In this document: positions 32,126-41,131 of the stretch, in pieces
How the letters are laid out: each line of letters begins with the position of its first letter
Position numbering within the stretch: the first letter of the stretch is position 1
NCBI RefSeq assembly: GCF_900142065.1
Contig: NZ_FSRJ01000004.1
Span: 1-64,000 of the forward strand
Direction of reading: 5' to 3'
From: Agromyces cerinus subsp. cerinus
GTDB taxonomy: Bacteria; Actinomycetota; Actinomycetes; Actinomycetales; Microbacteriaceae
Length of the DNA: 64,000 nucleotides
The notes under the pieces: model-generated
What the model was told of the DNA's origin: nothing
Database searches by the model: none
What the model saw: only the letters and a program-made list of their open reading frames with translations
Translations under genes and position numbers: made by a program

Positions 32126-32527
32126 TCACCTGGCGAGCGGCAATGCGAGCCGCTGCCCGGGCTCGACGACCGCGTCATCGAGGCCGTTGAGCCGGATGAT
32201 CTCGTCGATGACATCGCGCACGTCGCCACTGGGGTCGATCGATTCGGCGATCGCCCAGAGCGAGTCGCCCTGGGCGACGGTCACATAGTCGAAGGCCGCG
32301 CCGACGGAGTCGACATCGGCGGCGGCGCCCCCCGACCCGAGCACCGCGACGAATGCCCAGATCACGAGCGGAAGCGCTGCGAGCGTGGTGAAGACGACGC
32401 GACCGCGGCGGGTCAGCCGGAGCCGCGTGCGCACCACGGTGCTCGATGAAGAATCGTTGCTCCGTGCCGATTCACGCGGAAGGGCCCGCGAGGGCTGGAA
32501 GCCGGTCGTTGCGATCGCTGCGCTCAT
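32126..32527 (-). CDS. LysM-domain SOS cell-division suppressor (YneA/ChiZ-like)
   Basis: A 133-residue protein with a cytoplasmic N-terminus of about 43 residues, one transmembrane helix (about 44-65), and an extracytoplasmic LysM domain (about 80-131: [16 protein letters not shown]...[19 protein letters not shown]). GGAGG lies 6 nt before the ATG; longer forms run into the promoter. It diverges from lexA, exactly like B. subtilis yneA and M. tuberculosis Rv2719c (chiZ), which block division during the SOS response. A LexA-type box overlaps its -10. Function is inferred from architecture and position, since these proteins diverge widely in sequence. Confidence 0.85.
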   Translation of the reverse strand: MSAAIATTGFQPSRALPRESARSNDSSSSTVVRTRLRLTRRGRVVFTTLAALPLVIWAFVAVLGSGGAAADVDSVGAAFDYVTVAQGDSLWAIAESIDPSGDVRDVIDEIIRLNGLDDAVVEPGQRLALPLAR

Positions 32528-32592
32528 GTCACACCTCCTGTGGGAGCCGCACCCGACCCTCGGCCGGGAGGGCCGGATGCGAAACTCTGTTC

Positions 32593-32606
32593 CGAACATA
32601 CATTCG
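32593..32606. promoter_or_regulatory. SOS (LexA) box over the LysM gene -10
   Basis: CGAACATACATTCG differs at one position from the actinobacterial LexA consensus CGAAC-N4-GTTCG. It covers the predicted -10 of the divergent LysM gene. A further TTCGAA-T-TTCGAA repeat (32603-32615) adjoins it. Confidence 0.75.
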
Positions 32607-32623
32607 AATTTCGAACATTGCAA
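32595..32623 (-). promoter_or_regulatory. Promoter of the LysM division suppressor
   Basis: TTGCAA (32623-32618, minus) and TATGTT (32600-32595) are separated by exactly 17 nt. The SOS box overlaps the -10, so LexA bound there would block transcription. Confidence 0.7.
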
Positions 32624-32665
32624 GGATGAAACTCCGGAAACCCGGGAACCGGATCTCCGACACAC

Positions 32666-32681
32666 TCGAACAGATGTTTGC
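32666..32681. promoter_or_regulatory. lexA: SOS (LexA) box at the lexA promoter
   Basis: TCGAACAGATGTTTGC keeps the CGAAC half and GTT of the second half. It overlaps the lexA -35, as expected for autorepression. Confidence 0.65.
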
Positions 32682-32706
32682 CGCACACACGTGAGGCGGA
32701 TACAGT
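32678..32706 (+). promoter_or_regulatory. lexA: lexA promoter
   Basis: TTGCCG (32678-32683) and TACAGT (32701-32706) are separated by 17 nt, with an untranslated region of about 68 nt. The -35 shares four bases with the SOS box. Confidence 0.7.
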
Positions 32707-32780
32707 TTCGAATGTCTGGAAGACAGTCGACCAGACACCACCGACATCCGGCCGCTTGGCCGCTACGAGGGGCGGAGACG

Positions 32781-33470
32781 TTGAGCACCGACATCGACGA
32801 CGTGCAGGCAGCCGGCAGGCCACGCCGCCGCAAGAGTCTGAGCGCGAAGCAGATCGCCATCCTCGAGATGATCCAGCGTTCGGTCTCGAGCCGCGGCTAC
32901 CCGCCGAGCATGCGCGAGATCGGCGATGCGGTCGGCCTCTCCTCGCTCTCGAGCGTGACCCACCAGCTCAACCAGCTCGAGCTCGCCGGCTACCTCCGAC
33001 GCGACCCCAACCGCCCCCGCGCCCTCGAGGTGCTCATCGAACTGCCCGGCGTGACCGACCGCACGGCCACGCAGTCCGATCCGACTCCCGTCGGCGACGC
33101 CGCGATGGTGCCCCTCGTCGGGCGCATCGCGGCCGGCGTGCCCATCACGGCCGAGCAGCAGGTCGACGAGGTCTTCCCGCTCCCCCGCCAGCTGGTCGGC
33201 AAGGGCGAGCTGTTCATGCTGAAAGTCGTCGGCGACTCCATGATCGATGCCGCCATCTGCGACGGCGACTGGGTCGTCGTGCGATCGCAGCGCACCGCCG
33301 AGAACGGCGAGATCGTCGCCGCGATGCTCGACGGGGAGGCGACCGTCAAGGTGTTCCGCCAGCGCGACGGCCACACCTGGCTGCTCCCCCGCAACAGCGC
33401 GTTCGAGCCCATCGTCGGCGACCACGCCGAGGTGCTCGGCAAGATCGTCGCGGTGCTGCGCTCGGTCTGA
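32781..33470 (+). CDS. lexA: SOS repressor LexA
   Basis: LexA represses the DNA-damage regulon and self-cleaves when RecA forms filaments. The 229-residue product has a winged-helix DNA-binding domain (about 20-85), the Ala-Gly cleavage site A118-G119 (GRIAAGVP), and the Ser-Lys dyad S153 (VGDSMIDAA) and K190 (ATVKVF). I chose a TTG start at 32781 with GGCGGAG upstream because it yields MSTDIDDVQ and lies downstream of the predicted promoter. An upstream ATG at 32711 would add 23 non-family residues and leave almost no leader. Confidence 0.95.
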   Translation: MSTDIDDVQAAGRPRRRKSLSAKQIAILEMIQRSVSSRGYPPSMREIGDAVGLSSLSSVTHQLNQLELAGYLRRDPNRPRALEVLIELPGVTDRTATQSDPTPVGDAAMVPLVGRIAAGVPITAEQQVDEVFPLPRQLVGKGELFMLKVVGDSMIDAAICDGDWVVVRSQRTAENGEIVAAMLDGEATVKVFRQRDGHTWLLPRNSAFEPIVGDHAEVLGKIVAVLRSV

Positions 33471-33530
33471 CGCCGACGTCGGCAGCCGTCCCAGCCGACG
33501 CGCGCGCCGACCGGGAGCGGATGTCGCCCG

Positions 33531-34298
33531 CTACGCGGCGGAACGCACTCCGACGGCCACCGGTTCCGGCGTGGTCGGTGCCAGCTCGCGCAACCACCCG
33601 AGCACTGCGTCCATGAATCCGGCGTGATCGTCGCGGAACACGGTGTGCCCCGTGCCCTGCAGGGTCTCGACGGTCATGCCCTGGCGGCGCAGCTGGCGAG
33701 CGACCTTCGACGTGATGAGCAGGCTCTTCTCGGCGAGCACCACGAGGGTGGGCGCCACGAGTCGCGCCGGCGGCACGAGCGGCCGGGTGTCGGTGAACGC
33801 GAGGATGGTGCGCTTGTCCCAGTCGCGAAGCGTCGCGAGCTCGATGTCGACGTCGACGGCGCTCCACTTCGGGTTCATGCGCACGAGGGCCGACCGGCGC
33901 GGCCGGGGTGCCACGGCGAAGAACGCCTTGAACGCCCAGCCCTTGACCCCCTTGGGGAATGAGAACGCCGGGTCGATGTAGATCGCCGCGCGGGGCGCGA
34001 GTCGATCGGCCACGATGCTCGCGACGAGTCCACCGAGCGAGTGCCCCATGACGATGTCGGGCGGGCCGTCGAGCAGCGGTTCGAGCGTCTCGACGACATC
34101 GCTCGCCCAGGCGGCGGGCGAGTAGCGCACCGCACGAGGGCTGCGGCCGTGGCCGGCGAGGTCGACCGCGAGCACGCGGAAGCCCTGCGCCTCGAGCTCG
34201 GCGGTGACGCGGTGCCAGGCGCGCGAGTCCGACATGATGCCGTGGATGAGGACCGCGGTTCGCGCGCCCCCGCCGGATTCGTGGACCGCGAGTTGCAT
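33531..34298 (-). CDS. Alpha/beta hydrolase
   Basis: A 255-residue soluble alpha/beta-hydrolase. The nucleophile elbow is GHSLGG (about residues 85-90), the oxyanion-hole segment is HGIMSDSRAW, and the catalytic His lies in GTGHTVF near residue 225. No lid or signal peptide is evident. Substrate is unknown. The start ATG gives MQLAVHES; an upstream start adds 11 Arg/Tyr-rich residues. It converges on lexA and follows the metE terminator. Confidence 0.85.
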   Translation of the reverse strand: MQLAVHESGGGARTAVLIHGIMSDSRAWHRVTAELEAQGFRVLAVDLAGHGRSPRAVRYSPAAWASDVVETLEPLLDGPPDIVMGHSLGGLVASIVADRLAPRAAIYIDPAFSFPKGVKGWAFKAFFAVAPRPRRSALVRMNPKWSAVDVDIELATLRDWDKRTILAFTDTRPLVPPARLVAPTLVVLAEKSLLITSKVARQLRRQGMTVETLQGTGHTVFRDDHAGFMDAVLGWLRELAPTTPEPVAVGVRSAA

Positions 34299-34346
34299 GC
34301 GTCGACCATACGTTCCGCGCCTGTGCATCACCCCGGCGTGAGCCGT

Positions 34347-34373
34347 GCGGATGCCGCGAGCCGCGGCATCCGC
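34347..34373 (-). terminator. Terminator of metFE
   Basis: GCGGATGCCGCG (34347-34358) pairs perfectly with CGCGGCATCCGC (34362-34373) around an AGC loop, 11 nt beyond the metE stop. Both arms contain the recurrent GGATGCC heptamer. Confidence 0.8.
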
Positions 34374-34383
34374 TCGGCTGTCG

Positions 34384-36735
34384 CTACCCGGCGAGCACCG
34401 GGGCGGCGCGCTCGGCGCGGACCGCCACGGTCGCCTCGACGATGTGCCGCAGCGACTCGACGGTCTCCTCGTAGCCGCGGGTCTTCAATCCGCAGTCGGG
34501 GTTGACCCAGAGTCGCGTCGCGGGGATCGCCCCGGCCGCACGCTCCAGCAGCGCCTGCACCTCGGCGACACCGGGCACTCGCGGCGAGTGGATGTCGTAG
34601 ACGCCCGGGCCGATGCCGTGATCGAAGCCGCTCGTCTCGAGATCGTCGACGACCTCCATGCGGCTGCGGGCCGCCTCGATCGAGGTGACGTCGGCGTCGA
34701 GGTTCTTGATCGCGTCGATGACGACGCCGAACTCGGAGTAGCAGAGGTGCGTGTGCACCTGCGTGCCGGGCACGGCACCGCCCGTCGCGAGGCGGAACGA
34801 GCCGACCGACCAGTCGAGGTAGGCGGGCTGATCGGCCAGCTTCAGCGGCAGCAGCTCGCGCAGTGCGGGCTCGTCCACCTGGATGATGCGGATGCCCGCC
34901 GTCTCGAGGTCGGTGATCTCGTCGCGGAGCGCGAGGGCCACCTGTCGCGCCGTGTCGCCGAGCGGCTGGTCGTCCCGCACGAACGACCACGCGAGGATCG
35001 TGACCGGCCCGGTGAGCATGCCCTTCATGTGCTGCTCGGTCAGCGACTGCGCGTAGCTCGACCACTCGACGGTCATCGGCGCGGGCCGCGAGACGTCGCC
35101 CCAGAGGATCGACGGTCGCGTGCAGCGCGAGCCGTAGGACTGCACCCAGCCGTGCTTCGTCACCGCGAAGCCGTCGAGCAGTTCGGCGAAGTACTGCACC
35201 ATGTCGTTGCGCTCGGGCTCGCCGTGCACGAGGACGTCGAGACCCAGTTCCTCCTGCAGCCGCACGACGCGCTCGATCTCGGCGCGCATGAGCGCCGCGT
35301 AGTCGTCTGCGGGCAGCTCGCCCTTGACGAGACGGGCACGTGCCCGACGGATCTCGGTCGTCTGCGGGAACGATCCGATCGTGGTCGTCGGCAGCTCGGG
35401 CAGTTCCAGCGACTCCTGCGCCGCGACGCGCTCGTCGTAGCTCACCCGGGCGAAGTCCCGCTCGGCGAGCCCCGCGAGACGGTCGCGCACCGAAGGCACG
35501 CGCACGCCGGGCGCGGCGTCGCGGTCGGCGAGGGCAGCGGATGCCGCGGCGAGCTCGCCCTCGATCGCGCCGCGTCCCTCGGCGAGCCCGCGACCGAGCA
35601 CGGCCACCTGGCCGACCTTCTGGTCGGCGAACGCGAGCCACGAGACGAGTCGCGCGTCGAGTTCGTCTTCGTCGGCGACGTCGTGGGGAACGTGCAGCAG
35701 CGACGTCGAGGTCGACACCGAGACGGCCGATGAGAGGTGCTGCACGGCGGCCACCCGTTCGAACGCGGCGGCGAGGTCGCCGCGCCAGATGTTGTGGCCG
35801 TCGATGACGCCGGCGACGAGGGTCTTCGCGGCGAGAGCCTCCGCCGTCACCGGGTCGAGTCCCTCGGGCAGCGAGCCGCGGACGAGGTCGAGGCCGATCG
35901 CCTCGACGGGCGCCGCCGCCAGGGCGGGCAGGGCATCGTCGAGGGAGCCGTAGGGAGCGGCGACGAAGATCGCCGGGCGGGCGTCGAGCGCGCCGAGTGC
36001 GTCGTAGGCGATGCCGACCGACTCGATCACGCGGGCCCGGTCGACGTCGAGGCTCTCGCTCACGAGCGCGGGCTCGTCGAGCTGCACCCACTCGGCACCG
36101 GCCGCGGCGAGCTGCTCGAGCAGCTCGCCGTAGACGGGCACGAGGTCGGCGAGGCGGTCGATCGGCGCGAAGCCGGCCGGGGCGCCGTCGGCCGCCTTCG
36201 CGAGCAGCAGGAAGGTCACCGGACCGACGATCACGGGACGTGTCGTGAAGCCGGCCTCCTTCGCCTCGGTGAACTCGGCGAGGATGCGCTCGGCGTGCAG
36301 CGAGAACACGGTGTCGGGGCCGATCTCGGGCACGAGGTAGTGGTAGTTGGAGTCGAACCACTTCGTCATCTCGAGCGGTGCGTCGTCGCCGATGCCCCGG
36401 GCGATCGTGAAGTACGCGGCGAGGTCGACCCGGCCCTGCTCGTCGGCGAGACCGGCGAAGCGCTCGGGCACCGCGCCGACGGCGACGGCGGTGTCGAGCA
36501 CCTGGTCGTAGAACGAGAACGTCTCGGGGATGGCCGAGCCGGTGCGAGCCAGCCCGAGCGACGCGAGGCGCTCGCGAGTCGCCGCGCGCAGCTCGGCGGC
36601 CTCGTGCTCGAGCTGTTCCGCGGTGATCGAGCCGGACCAGAACGCCTCGACGGCTCGCTTGAGCTCGCGGCGTCGACCGATGCGGGGATAACCCAGGATC
36701 GTCGCGTTCGGGAAGACGGGTGCGGGGGTGGTCAT
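34384..36735 (-). CDS. metE: Cobalamin-independent methionine synthase
   Basis: A 783-residue enzyme that transfers the methyl group of methyltetrahydrofolate triglutamate to homocysteine. Two related barrels are visible. The N-terminal one begins [23 protein letters not shown]. The C-terminal one carries TTIGSFPQT and the zinc ligands in THLCYSEF and in [15 protein letters not shown]. It overlaps the metF stop by 4 nt, which links methyl-THF production to its use. I saw no B12 riboswitch upstream of the unit. Confidence 0.96.
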   Translation of the reverse strand: MTTPAPVFPNATILGYPRIGRRRELKRAVEAFWSGSITAEQLEHEAAELRAATRERLASLGLARTGSAIPETFSFYDQVLDTAVAVGAVPERFAGLADEQGRVDLAAYFTIARGIGDDAPLEMTKWFDSNYHYLVPEIGPDTVFSLHAERILAEFTEAKEAGFTTRPVIVGPVTFLLLAKAADGAPAGFAPIDRLADLVPVYGELLEQLAAAGAEWVQLDEPALVSESLDVDRARVIESVGIAYDALGALDARPAIFVAAPYGSLDDALPALAAAPVEAIGLDLVRGSLPEGLDPVTAEALAAKTLVAGVIDGHNIWRGDLAAAFERVAAVQHLSSAVSVSTSTSLLHVPHDVADEDELDARLVSWLAFADQKVGQVAVLGRGLAEGRGAIEGELAAASAALADRDAAPGVRVPSVRDRLAGLAERDFARVSYDERVAAQESLELPELPTTTIGSFPQTTEIRRARARLVKGELPADDYAALMRAEIERVVRLQEELGLDVLVHGEPERNDMVQYFAELLDGFAVTKHGWVQSYGSRCTRPSILWGDVSRPAPMTVEWSSYAQSLTEQHMKGMLTGPVTILAWSFVRDDQPLGDTARQVALALRDEITDLETAGIRIIQVDEPALRELLPLKLADQPAYLDWSVGSFRLATGGAVPGTQVHTHLCYSEFGVVIDAIKNLDADVTSIEAARSRMEVVDDLETSGFDHGIGPGVYDIHSPRVPGVAEVQALLERAAGAIPATRLWVNPDCGLKTRGYEETVESLRHIVEATVAVRAERAAPVLAG

Positions 36736-37718
36736 CGTGCGGTGTTCCTCTCGTCGGCGAACCGGTCGGTTCGCAGCCCGAGCCGGTCGACGACGTCGAG
36801 CACGGCTTCATGGCGGTTGAAGGTGTAGAGATGCAGGCCAGGGGCGTCCCCTGCGATCACCTCGGCGGCGAGCCGGGTGGCGAAGGCGATGCCGAGTTCG
36901 GTCTGCCCCGCGGCATCCGGCTCGATCTCGAGGTCGATGGCGAGCTCGGCCGGCGGCTCGACGCCCGTCAGCTCGGTCAGCCGCGACAGCCGCGCCGGGT
37001 TCGTGACGGGCATGATGCCCGGCAGGATCGGGATCGTGACCCCGCCGGCGCGGGCGCGCTCGACGAAACCGAGGTAGTCGTCGGCGCGCCAGAAGAGCTG
37101 GGTGATCGCGAGGTTCGCCCCGGCGATCTCCTTCGCGAGCAGCGTGTCGACGTCGTGTCCGAGGTTCCGCGACCGCGGGTGACCGGTCGGGAACGCCGCG
37201 ACCGCGACTCGCTCGGGACGCGGCCGCGCCCTGATGCGCGACGCGCCGGGGTTGCCGGGCACGCCGACCTGGCCGAAGGGCTCCCGCTCCTCCTGCACCC
37301 GGTGGATGAGCTGCACGAGCTCGGCGGCGCTGCCCAGGTCGCCGATGCCCGCGTCGGGGTCGGCATCCGCCGGCGGATCGCCGCGCAGGGCGAGGAAGCT
37401 CGTGATGCCCGCGTCGAGGAACTCGCGCACGAGCCGGTTGGCCTCGGCGTGCGAGGAGCCCACGCACGTCAGGTGCGCCATCGGCTCGACATGGGTGTGC
37501 TCGAGCATGTAGCGGAGCACCGTCAGCGAGCGGGCTCGCGAGCTGCCGCCGGCGCCGAACGTCACCGAGATGAACGCGGGATCGACCTCGGCGAGCCGGT
37601 CGATCGTGCGGCCGAGGGCGAGCGCCGCAGCATCGGTGCGCGGCGGGAAGAGCTCGAAGGAGAGCGGCAGTCGGGGGCGACAGTCGGCGCCCGATGCGTC
37701 GGTTGCGGTCGATGCCAT
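36732..37718 (-). CDS. metF: 5,10-methylenetetrahydrofolate reductase
   Basis: A 328-residue flavoprotein barrel making 5-methyl-THF for MetE. The N-terminal SFELFPPRTDAAALALGRTI, FISVTFGAGGSSRARSL, HLTCVGSSHAEANR and LRGDPPADADPDAG segments match the MTHFR family. It is the first gene of metF-metE. The 305-nt region upstream contains a 12-bp palindrome and a tandem repeat but no riboswitch that I recognise. Confidence 0.94.
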   Translation of the reverse strand: MASTATDASGADCRPRLPLSFELFPPRTDAAALALGRTIDRLAEVDPAFISVTFGAGGSSRARSLTVLRYMLEHTHVEPMAHLTCVGSSHAEANRLVREFLDAGITSFLALRGDPPADADPDAGIGDLGSAAELVQLIHRVQEEREPFGQVGVPGNPGASRIRARPRPERVAVAAFPTGHPRSRNLGHDVDTLLAKEIAGANLAITQLFWRADDYLGFVERARAGGVTIPILPGIMPVTNPARLSRLTELTGVEPPAELAIDLEIEPDAAGQTELGIAFATRLAAEVIAGDAPGLHLYTFNRHEAVLDVVDRLGLRTDRFADERNTAR

Positions 37719-37851
37719 GGTGCTCCTGCGTGGCGAGCGGCAACGGGAAGAACACGGCAGGCCGCGTTCCCCCGGCCGGAACGGCGGGTGGGATGTCGCG
37801 GGCGGGTGCCGGGCTCGGCGGTCGCTCCAAGTGCTCGGCGTTGGCCGGTCA

Positions 37852-37863
37852 CTGATCGATCAG
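37852..37863. promoter_or_regulatory. 12-bp palindrome upstream of metF, candidate operator
   Basis: CTGATCGATCAG is a perfect palindrome about 134 nt upstream of the metF ATG. A weak -10 match, TATCGT (37874-37869, minus), lies just upstream of it, so a repressor bound there would cover the start of transcription. Confidence 0.4.
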
Positions 37864-37953
37864 GAGCGACGATACGCGGAGGTGTGCGCCATCGCACGAC
37901 TGTGACGCACGGTGACGCGCAGCGGTCACCGGCGCATCCGCCATCGACTCACG

Positions 37954-38008
37954 GGTCGCCGAAGCGCCGGTCGCCGAAGCGCCGGTCGCCGAAGCGCCGG
38001 TCTCCGAG
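37954..38008. repeat. 15-bp tandem repeat flanked by an inverted repeat
   Basis: GGTCGCCGAAGCGCC occurs three times in tandem (37954-37968, 37969-37983, 37984-37998), followed by a degenerate fourth copy. The array is bracketed by GCATCCGCC (37934-37942) and GGCGGATGC (38009-38017). It lies between the hflX stop and the metF leader, where a terminator for hflX would be expected. Confidence 0.85.
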
Positions 38009-38023
38009 GGCGGATGCCGCGGC

Positions 38024-39553
38024 TCAGGCCCCCGCGGGCGCCGCGGCGAACTCCTCGAGCTGGCCGGCCAGCTCGGGCGAGGCGAGCGCGCGCACGCGCG
38101 TGCCGTCTTCGAGGTATTCGATCGAGAGCACTCGACCGGTCTCGTGCAGCGTCGAGACGACGTCGCCCCGGTCGTACGGCACGAGCAGGTCGATCTCGAC
38201 GGCGGGGTCGGGCATCATGCGGGCGATGGCCTCGAGCACCTCGGGGATGCCCTCGCCGGTGCGCGCCGACGCGAAGATCGCGCCGGGCTCGAGCCCGCGC
38301 AGCACGAGGCGGTCTTCGGGCGTCACGAGGTCGGCCTTGTTGAAGACGATGAGTTCGGGGATGTCGCGTGCGCCGACTTCGCCGATCACGTCGCGCACCG
38401 TTGCGATCTGCCCGGCGGGGTCGGGGTGGGCCGCGTCGACGACGTGCACGATGAGGTCGGAGTCGCCGACCTCCTCGAGCGTCGATCGGAACGCCTCGAC
38501 GAGCTGGTGCGGGAGGTTGCGCACGAAGCCGACGGTGTCGGCGATCGTGTAGACGCGGCCGTCGGCCGTCGTGTTGCGGCGCACGGTCGCGTCGAGCGTG
38601 GCGAACAGGGCGTTCTCGACGAGCACCCCGGCGCCGGTGATGCGGTTCAGGATGCTCGACTTGCCGGCGTTCGTGTACCCGGCGATCGCGACCGAGGGCA
38701 CCGCGTTGCGCCTGCGGTTGGCGCGCTTCGCCTCGCGTGCGGGCTTCATGCCGGCGATCTGCTTGCGGAGCTTCGCCATGCGCGAGTGGATGCGGCGGCG
38801 ATCGAGCTCGATCTTCGTCTCACCGGGGCCGCGGGAACCCATGCCGGCCCCGGCCCCGCCTACCTGGCCACCGGCCTGGCGCGACATCGACTCGCCCCAG
38901 CCGCGCAGTCGCGGCAGGAGGTACTCGAGCTGGGCGAGTTCGACCTGCGCCTTGCCCTCGCGGCTCTTCGCGTGCTGGCTGAAGATGTCGAGGATGACCG
39001 CGGTGCGGTCGATGACCTTGACCTTGATCGCGTCTTCGAGGGCGCGCCGCTGGCTCGGTGCGAGCTCGGTGTCGGCGACGACCGTGTCGGCTCCGAGCGA
39101 GGCGACGATGTGCCGCAGCTCGTCGACCTTGCCGCGGCCGAGGTAGGTGCTCGGGTCGGGGTGCGGGCGGCGCTGGAGCACGCCGTCGAGCACCCTGGCT
39201 CCGGCTGTCTCGGCGAGGGCCGCCAGCTCACGCATGGAGTTCTCGGCCTCGTCCTGCGAACCCTGCGAGTACACGCCGATGAGCACGACGTTCTCGAGCC
39301 GCAGTTGCCGGTATTCGACCTCGGTGACGTCTTCGAGTTCCGTGGAGAGTCCGCCGACCCGGCGGAGACCGGCCCGCGCCTCGCGGTCGTACTGCTCGCC
39401 GTCGGTGTCGGAGCCGAACGCGTCGACCGAATCGGGCGACATGAGCGCCTCGGCGGCATCGGATCCGAAACGGGTCACCCCGGCCTTGGTCTCTGCACCC
39501 TTGAGCACCCGCTCGACGGCGTCGTCTGCGGAGGTCTGTTCGGCGTCATTCAT
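38024..39553 (-). CDS. hflX: GTPase HflX
   Basis: A 509-residue ribosome-associated GTPase that splits stalled 70S ribosomes. The N-terminal glycine-rich HflX domain contains the STYLGRGKVDEL and GAGMGSRGPGETKIELDRRRI segments. The G domain has G1 GYTNAGKSS, G3 DTVGFV and G4 NKAD. The first ~85 residues are acidic and variable. The ATG is preceded by TAGGGT and a 7-nt spacer, so the message is probably leaderless. The start is divergent from the methyltransferase gene with overlapping promoter space. Confidence 0.94.
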   Translation of the reverse strand: MNDAEQTSADDAVERVLKGAETKAGVTRFGSDAAEALMSPDSVDAFGSDTDGEQYDREARAGLRRVGGLSTELEDVTEVEYRQLRLENVVLIGVYSQGSQDEAENSMRELAALAETAGARVLDGVLQRRPHPDPSTYLGRGKVDELRHIVASLGADTVVADTELAPSQRRALEDAIKVKVIDRTAVILDIFSQHAKSREGKAQVELAQLEYLLPRLRGWGESMSRQAGGQVGGAGAGMGSRGPGETKIELDRRRIHSRMAKLRKQIAGMKPAREAKRANRRRNAVPSVAIAGYTNAGKSSILNRITGAGVLVENALFATLDATVRRNTTADGRVYTIADTVGFVRNLPHQLVEAFRSTLEEVGDSDLIVHVVDAAHPDPAGQIATVRDVIGEVGARDIPELIVFNKADLVTPEDRLVLRGLEPGAIFASARTGEGIPEVLEAIARMMPDPAVEIDLLVPYDRGDVVSTLHETGRVLSIEYLEDGTRVRALASPELAGQLEEFAAAPAGA

Positions 39554-39560
39554 CGCATTA

Positions 39561-39588
39561 ACCCTAGTTCCCATCGCTGCGATAGGTT
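39561..39588. promoter_or_regulatory. Back-to-back leaderless promoters of hflX and the methyltransferase gene
   Basis: TAGGGT (39566-39561, minus) is 7 nt before the hflX ATG. TAGGTT (39583-39588, plus) is 7 nt before the methyltransferase ATG. The start codons are 42 nt apart, so each -35 region must lie across the other gene's -10. Confidence 0.65.
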
Positions 39589-39595
39589 CCCCTGT

Positions 39596-40210
39596 ATGGC
39601 CTCCGAGCACTACTTCTCCTCTCGTCCGGGCGGCGAGGCCACTCTCCGCACCATTTCCGTGACCCTCGCCGGGCGCGAGCTGTCGCTCTCGACCTCGGGC
39701 GGCGTCTTCAGCCCCGAGCACCTCGACACCGGCACCCGGATCCTCCTCGACCGCGCACCCGCGCCGCCGGCGAGCGGTGACCTGCTCGACCTCGGGTGCG
39801 GTTGGGGACCGATCGCGATCTCGCTGGCGCTTCGGGCGCCGGATGCCACGGTGTGGGCCGTCGACGTCAACGAGCGCGCCCTCGACCTCGTGCGCCGCAA
39901 CTGCGCACGCCTCGGCATCACGAACGTCAACGCCGTGCTGCCGGGCGATGTTCCCGCCGACGTGCGCTTCGCCGGCATCTGGTCGAACCCGCCCATCCGG
40001 GTGGGCAAGGCCGAACTGCACGCGCTCCTCGAACACTGGCTCCCCCGACTGGAAGACGATGCGAGCGCCTGGCTCGTCGTCGCCAAGCACCTCGGCGCCG
40101 AGTCGTTGCAGCGCTGGATCGCCGAGGACCTCGGCCTCGACATCGACCGTGCGGCGCAGGACAAGGGCTTCCGGGTGCTCGAGGTGAGCGCCGCGGCATC
40201 CGCTCGCTGA
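39596..40210 (+). CDS. RsmC/RlmG-like rRNA guanine-N2 methyltransferase
   Basis: A 204-residue SAM-dependent methyltransferase of the small-subunit MTS domain type. The N-terminus MASEHYFSSRPGG and a core of LLDLGCGWGPIAISLA (motif I), AVDVNERALDLVRRN, and the SNPPIRVGK catalytic NPP(I/F) motif are typical of the RsmC/RlmG group that methylates guanine N2 in rRNA. The specific target is not assignable. The transcript is probably leaderless, and it converges on dapF. Confidence 0.88.
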   Translation: MASEHYFSSRPGGEATLRTISVTLAGRELSLSTSGGVFSPEHLDTGTRILLDRAPAPPASGDLLDLGCGWGPIAISLALRAPDATVWAVDVNERALDLVRRNCARLGITNVNAVLPGDVPADVRFAGIWSNPPIRVGKAELHALLEHWLPRLEDDASAWLVVAKHLGAESLQRWIAEDLGLDIDRAAQDKGFRVLEVSAAASAR

Positions 40211-40220
40211 CGCGAGCACG

Positions 40221-40242
40221 GCGCCCGTCGAACGTCGGGCGC
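40221..40242. terminator. Bidirectional terminator between the methyltransferase gene and dapF
   Basis: GCGCCCG (40221-40227) and CGGGCGC (40236-40242) form a 7-bp stem in the 39-nt space between convergent stops. Confidence 0.6.
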
Positions 40243-40249
40243 AGCCGGC

Positions 40250-41131
40250 TCAGGCGAGGCTGAGGACGCCGTCGAACACGAGTTCGGCCGGTCCGGAGAG
40301 CGCCACGTGCTCGCCGTCGGCGGCCTGCACCATGCGCACGCCCAGCACCCCGCCGGGCACCTGCACGCGCCAGCGGTCGGGGGCCGCTTCGCCGGCCCAG
40401 TATCGAACCGCGAGGGCCGAGGCCACCGCTCCGGTGCCGCACGACAGCGTCTCGCCGGAGCCGCGCTCGTGCACGCGCATGCGGATGCGTCCGACTCCCT
40501 CTTCGACGAGCGGCTCGGCCGGCACGACGAACTCGATGTTGGCGCCCGCCTCGGGTTCGGGCTCGATGATCGGCTGGTAGGCGAGGTCGAGCCCGTCGAG
40601 CTCCTCGTCATCGGCGAGGGCGACGACGATGTGCGGGTTGCCGACGTCGATGCCGAGGCCGGGCCGGGCGACCGGCAGGCTCTTGCCGCGCACGAGCGGC
40701 TCGCCGCCGGCCAGACGCCAGAGGCCGAGGTCGGCCTCGAAACCCGCCACCGTGCGACGCACGGTCCGAACACCGGCGCGGGTGCCGATCGCGATCGAGT
40801 CGTTCGCGCCGAGATCGGCGAGGCCCTGGTCGATCAGGTAGCTCGTGAAGACGCGGATGCCGTTGCCGCACATCTCGGAGACCGTGCCGTCGGCGTTCCA
40901 GTAGTCCATGAACCACACGGCCTGCGGGTCTTCGGCGAGCGATGCGGCGCCCGCATCGAGGTTCGCCGATCGCACGGCGCGGATGACTCCGTCGGCGCCC
41001 ACGCCGAACCGGCGGTCGCAGACCGCGGCGATCTGCGTCGGGGTGAGTTCCGACTCCCCCTCGGGATCGCTGAAGAGCACGAAGTCGTTGCCGGTGCCCT
41101 GTCCCTTGGTGAACCGCAGATCGAATGCCAT
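40250..41131 (-). CDS. dapF: Diaminopimelate epimerase
   Basis: The enzyme converts LL- to meso-diaminopimelate for lysine and cell-wall synthesis. The two catalytic cysteines lie in [13 protein letters not shown] (about residue 83) and [13 protein letters not shown] (about 230). The GTGNDFVLF segment is at the N-terminus. At 293 residues it is of normal length. TAGACT and a 6-nt spacer precede the ATG, which lies in the downstream copy of a duplicated junction with miaA. Confidence 0.95.
   Translation of the reverse strand: MAFDLRFTKGQGTGNDFVLFSDPEGESELTPTQIAAVCDRRFGVGADGVIRAVRSANLDAGAASLAEDPQAVWFMDYWNADGTVSEMCGNGIRVFTSYLIDQGLADLGANDSIAIGTRAGVRTVRRTVAGFEADLGLWRLAGGEPLVRGKSLPVARPGLGIDVGNPHIVVALADDEELDGLDLAYQPIIEPEPEAGANIEFVVPAEPLVEEGVGRIRMRVHERGSGETLSCGTGAVASALAVRYWAGEAAPDRWRVQVPGGVLGVRMVQAADGEHVALSGPAELVFDGVLSLA

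Noticed and set aside
37719..37930. SAM or cobalamin riboswitch upstream of metF
   Set aside because: No recognisable core motif was seen by eye. A covariance-model search would be decisive.
37954..38008. Possible short CRISPR array
   Set aside because: The 15-bp units are contiguous with no spacers, and no cas gene is nearby.
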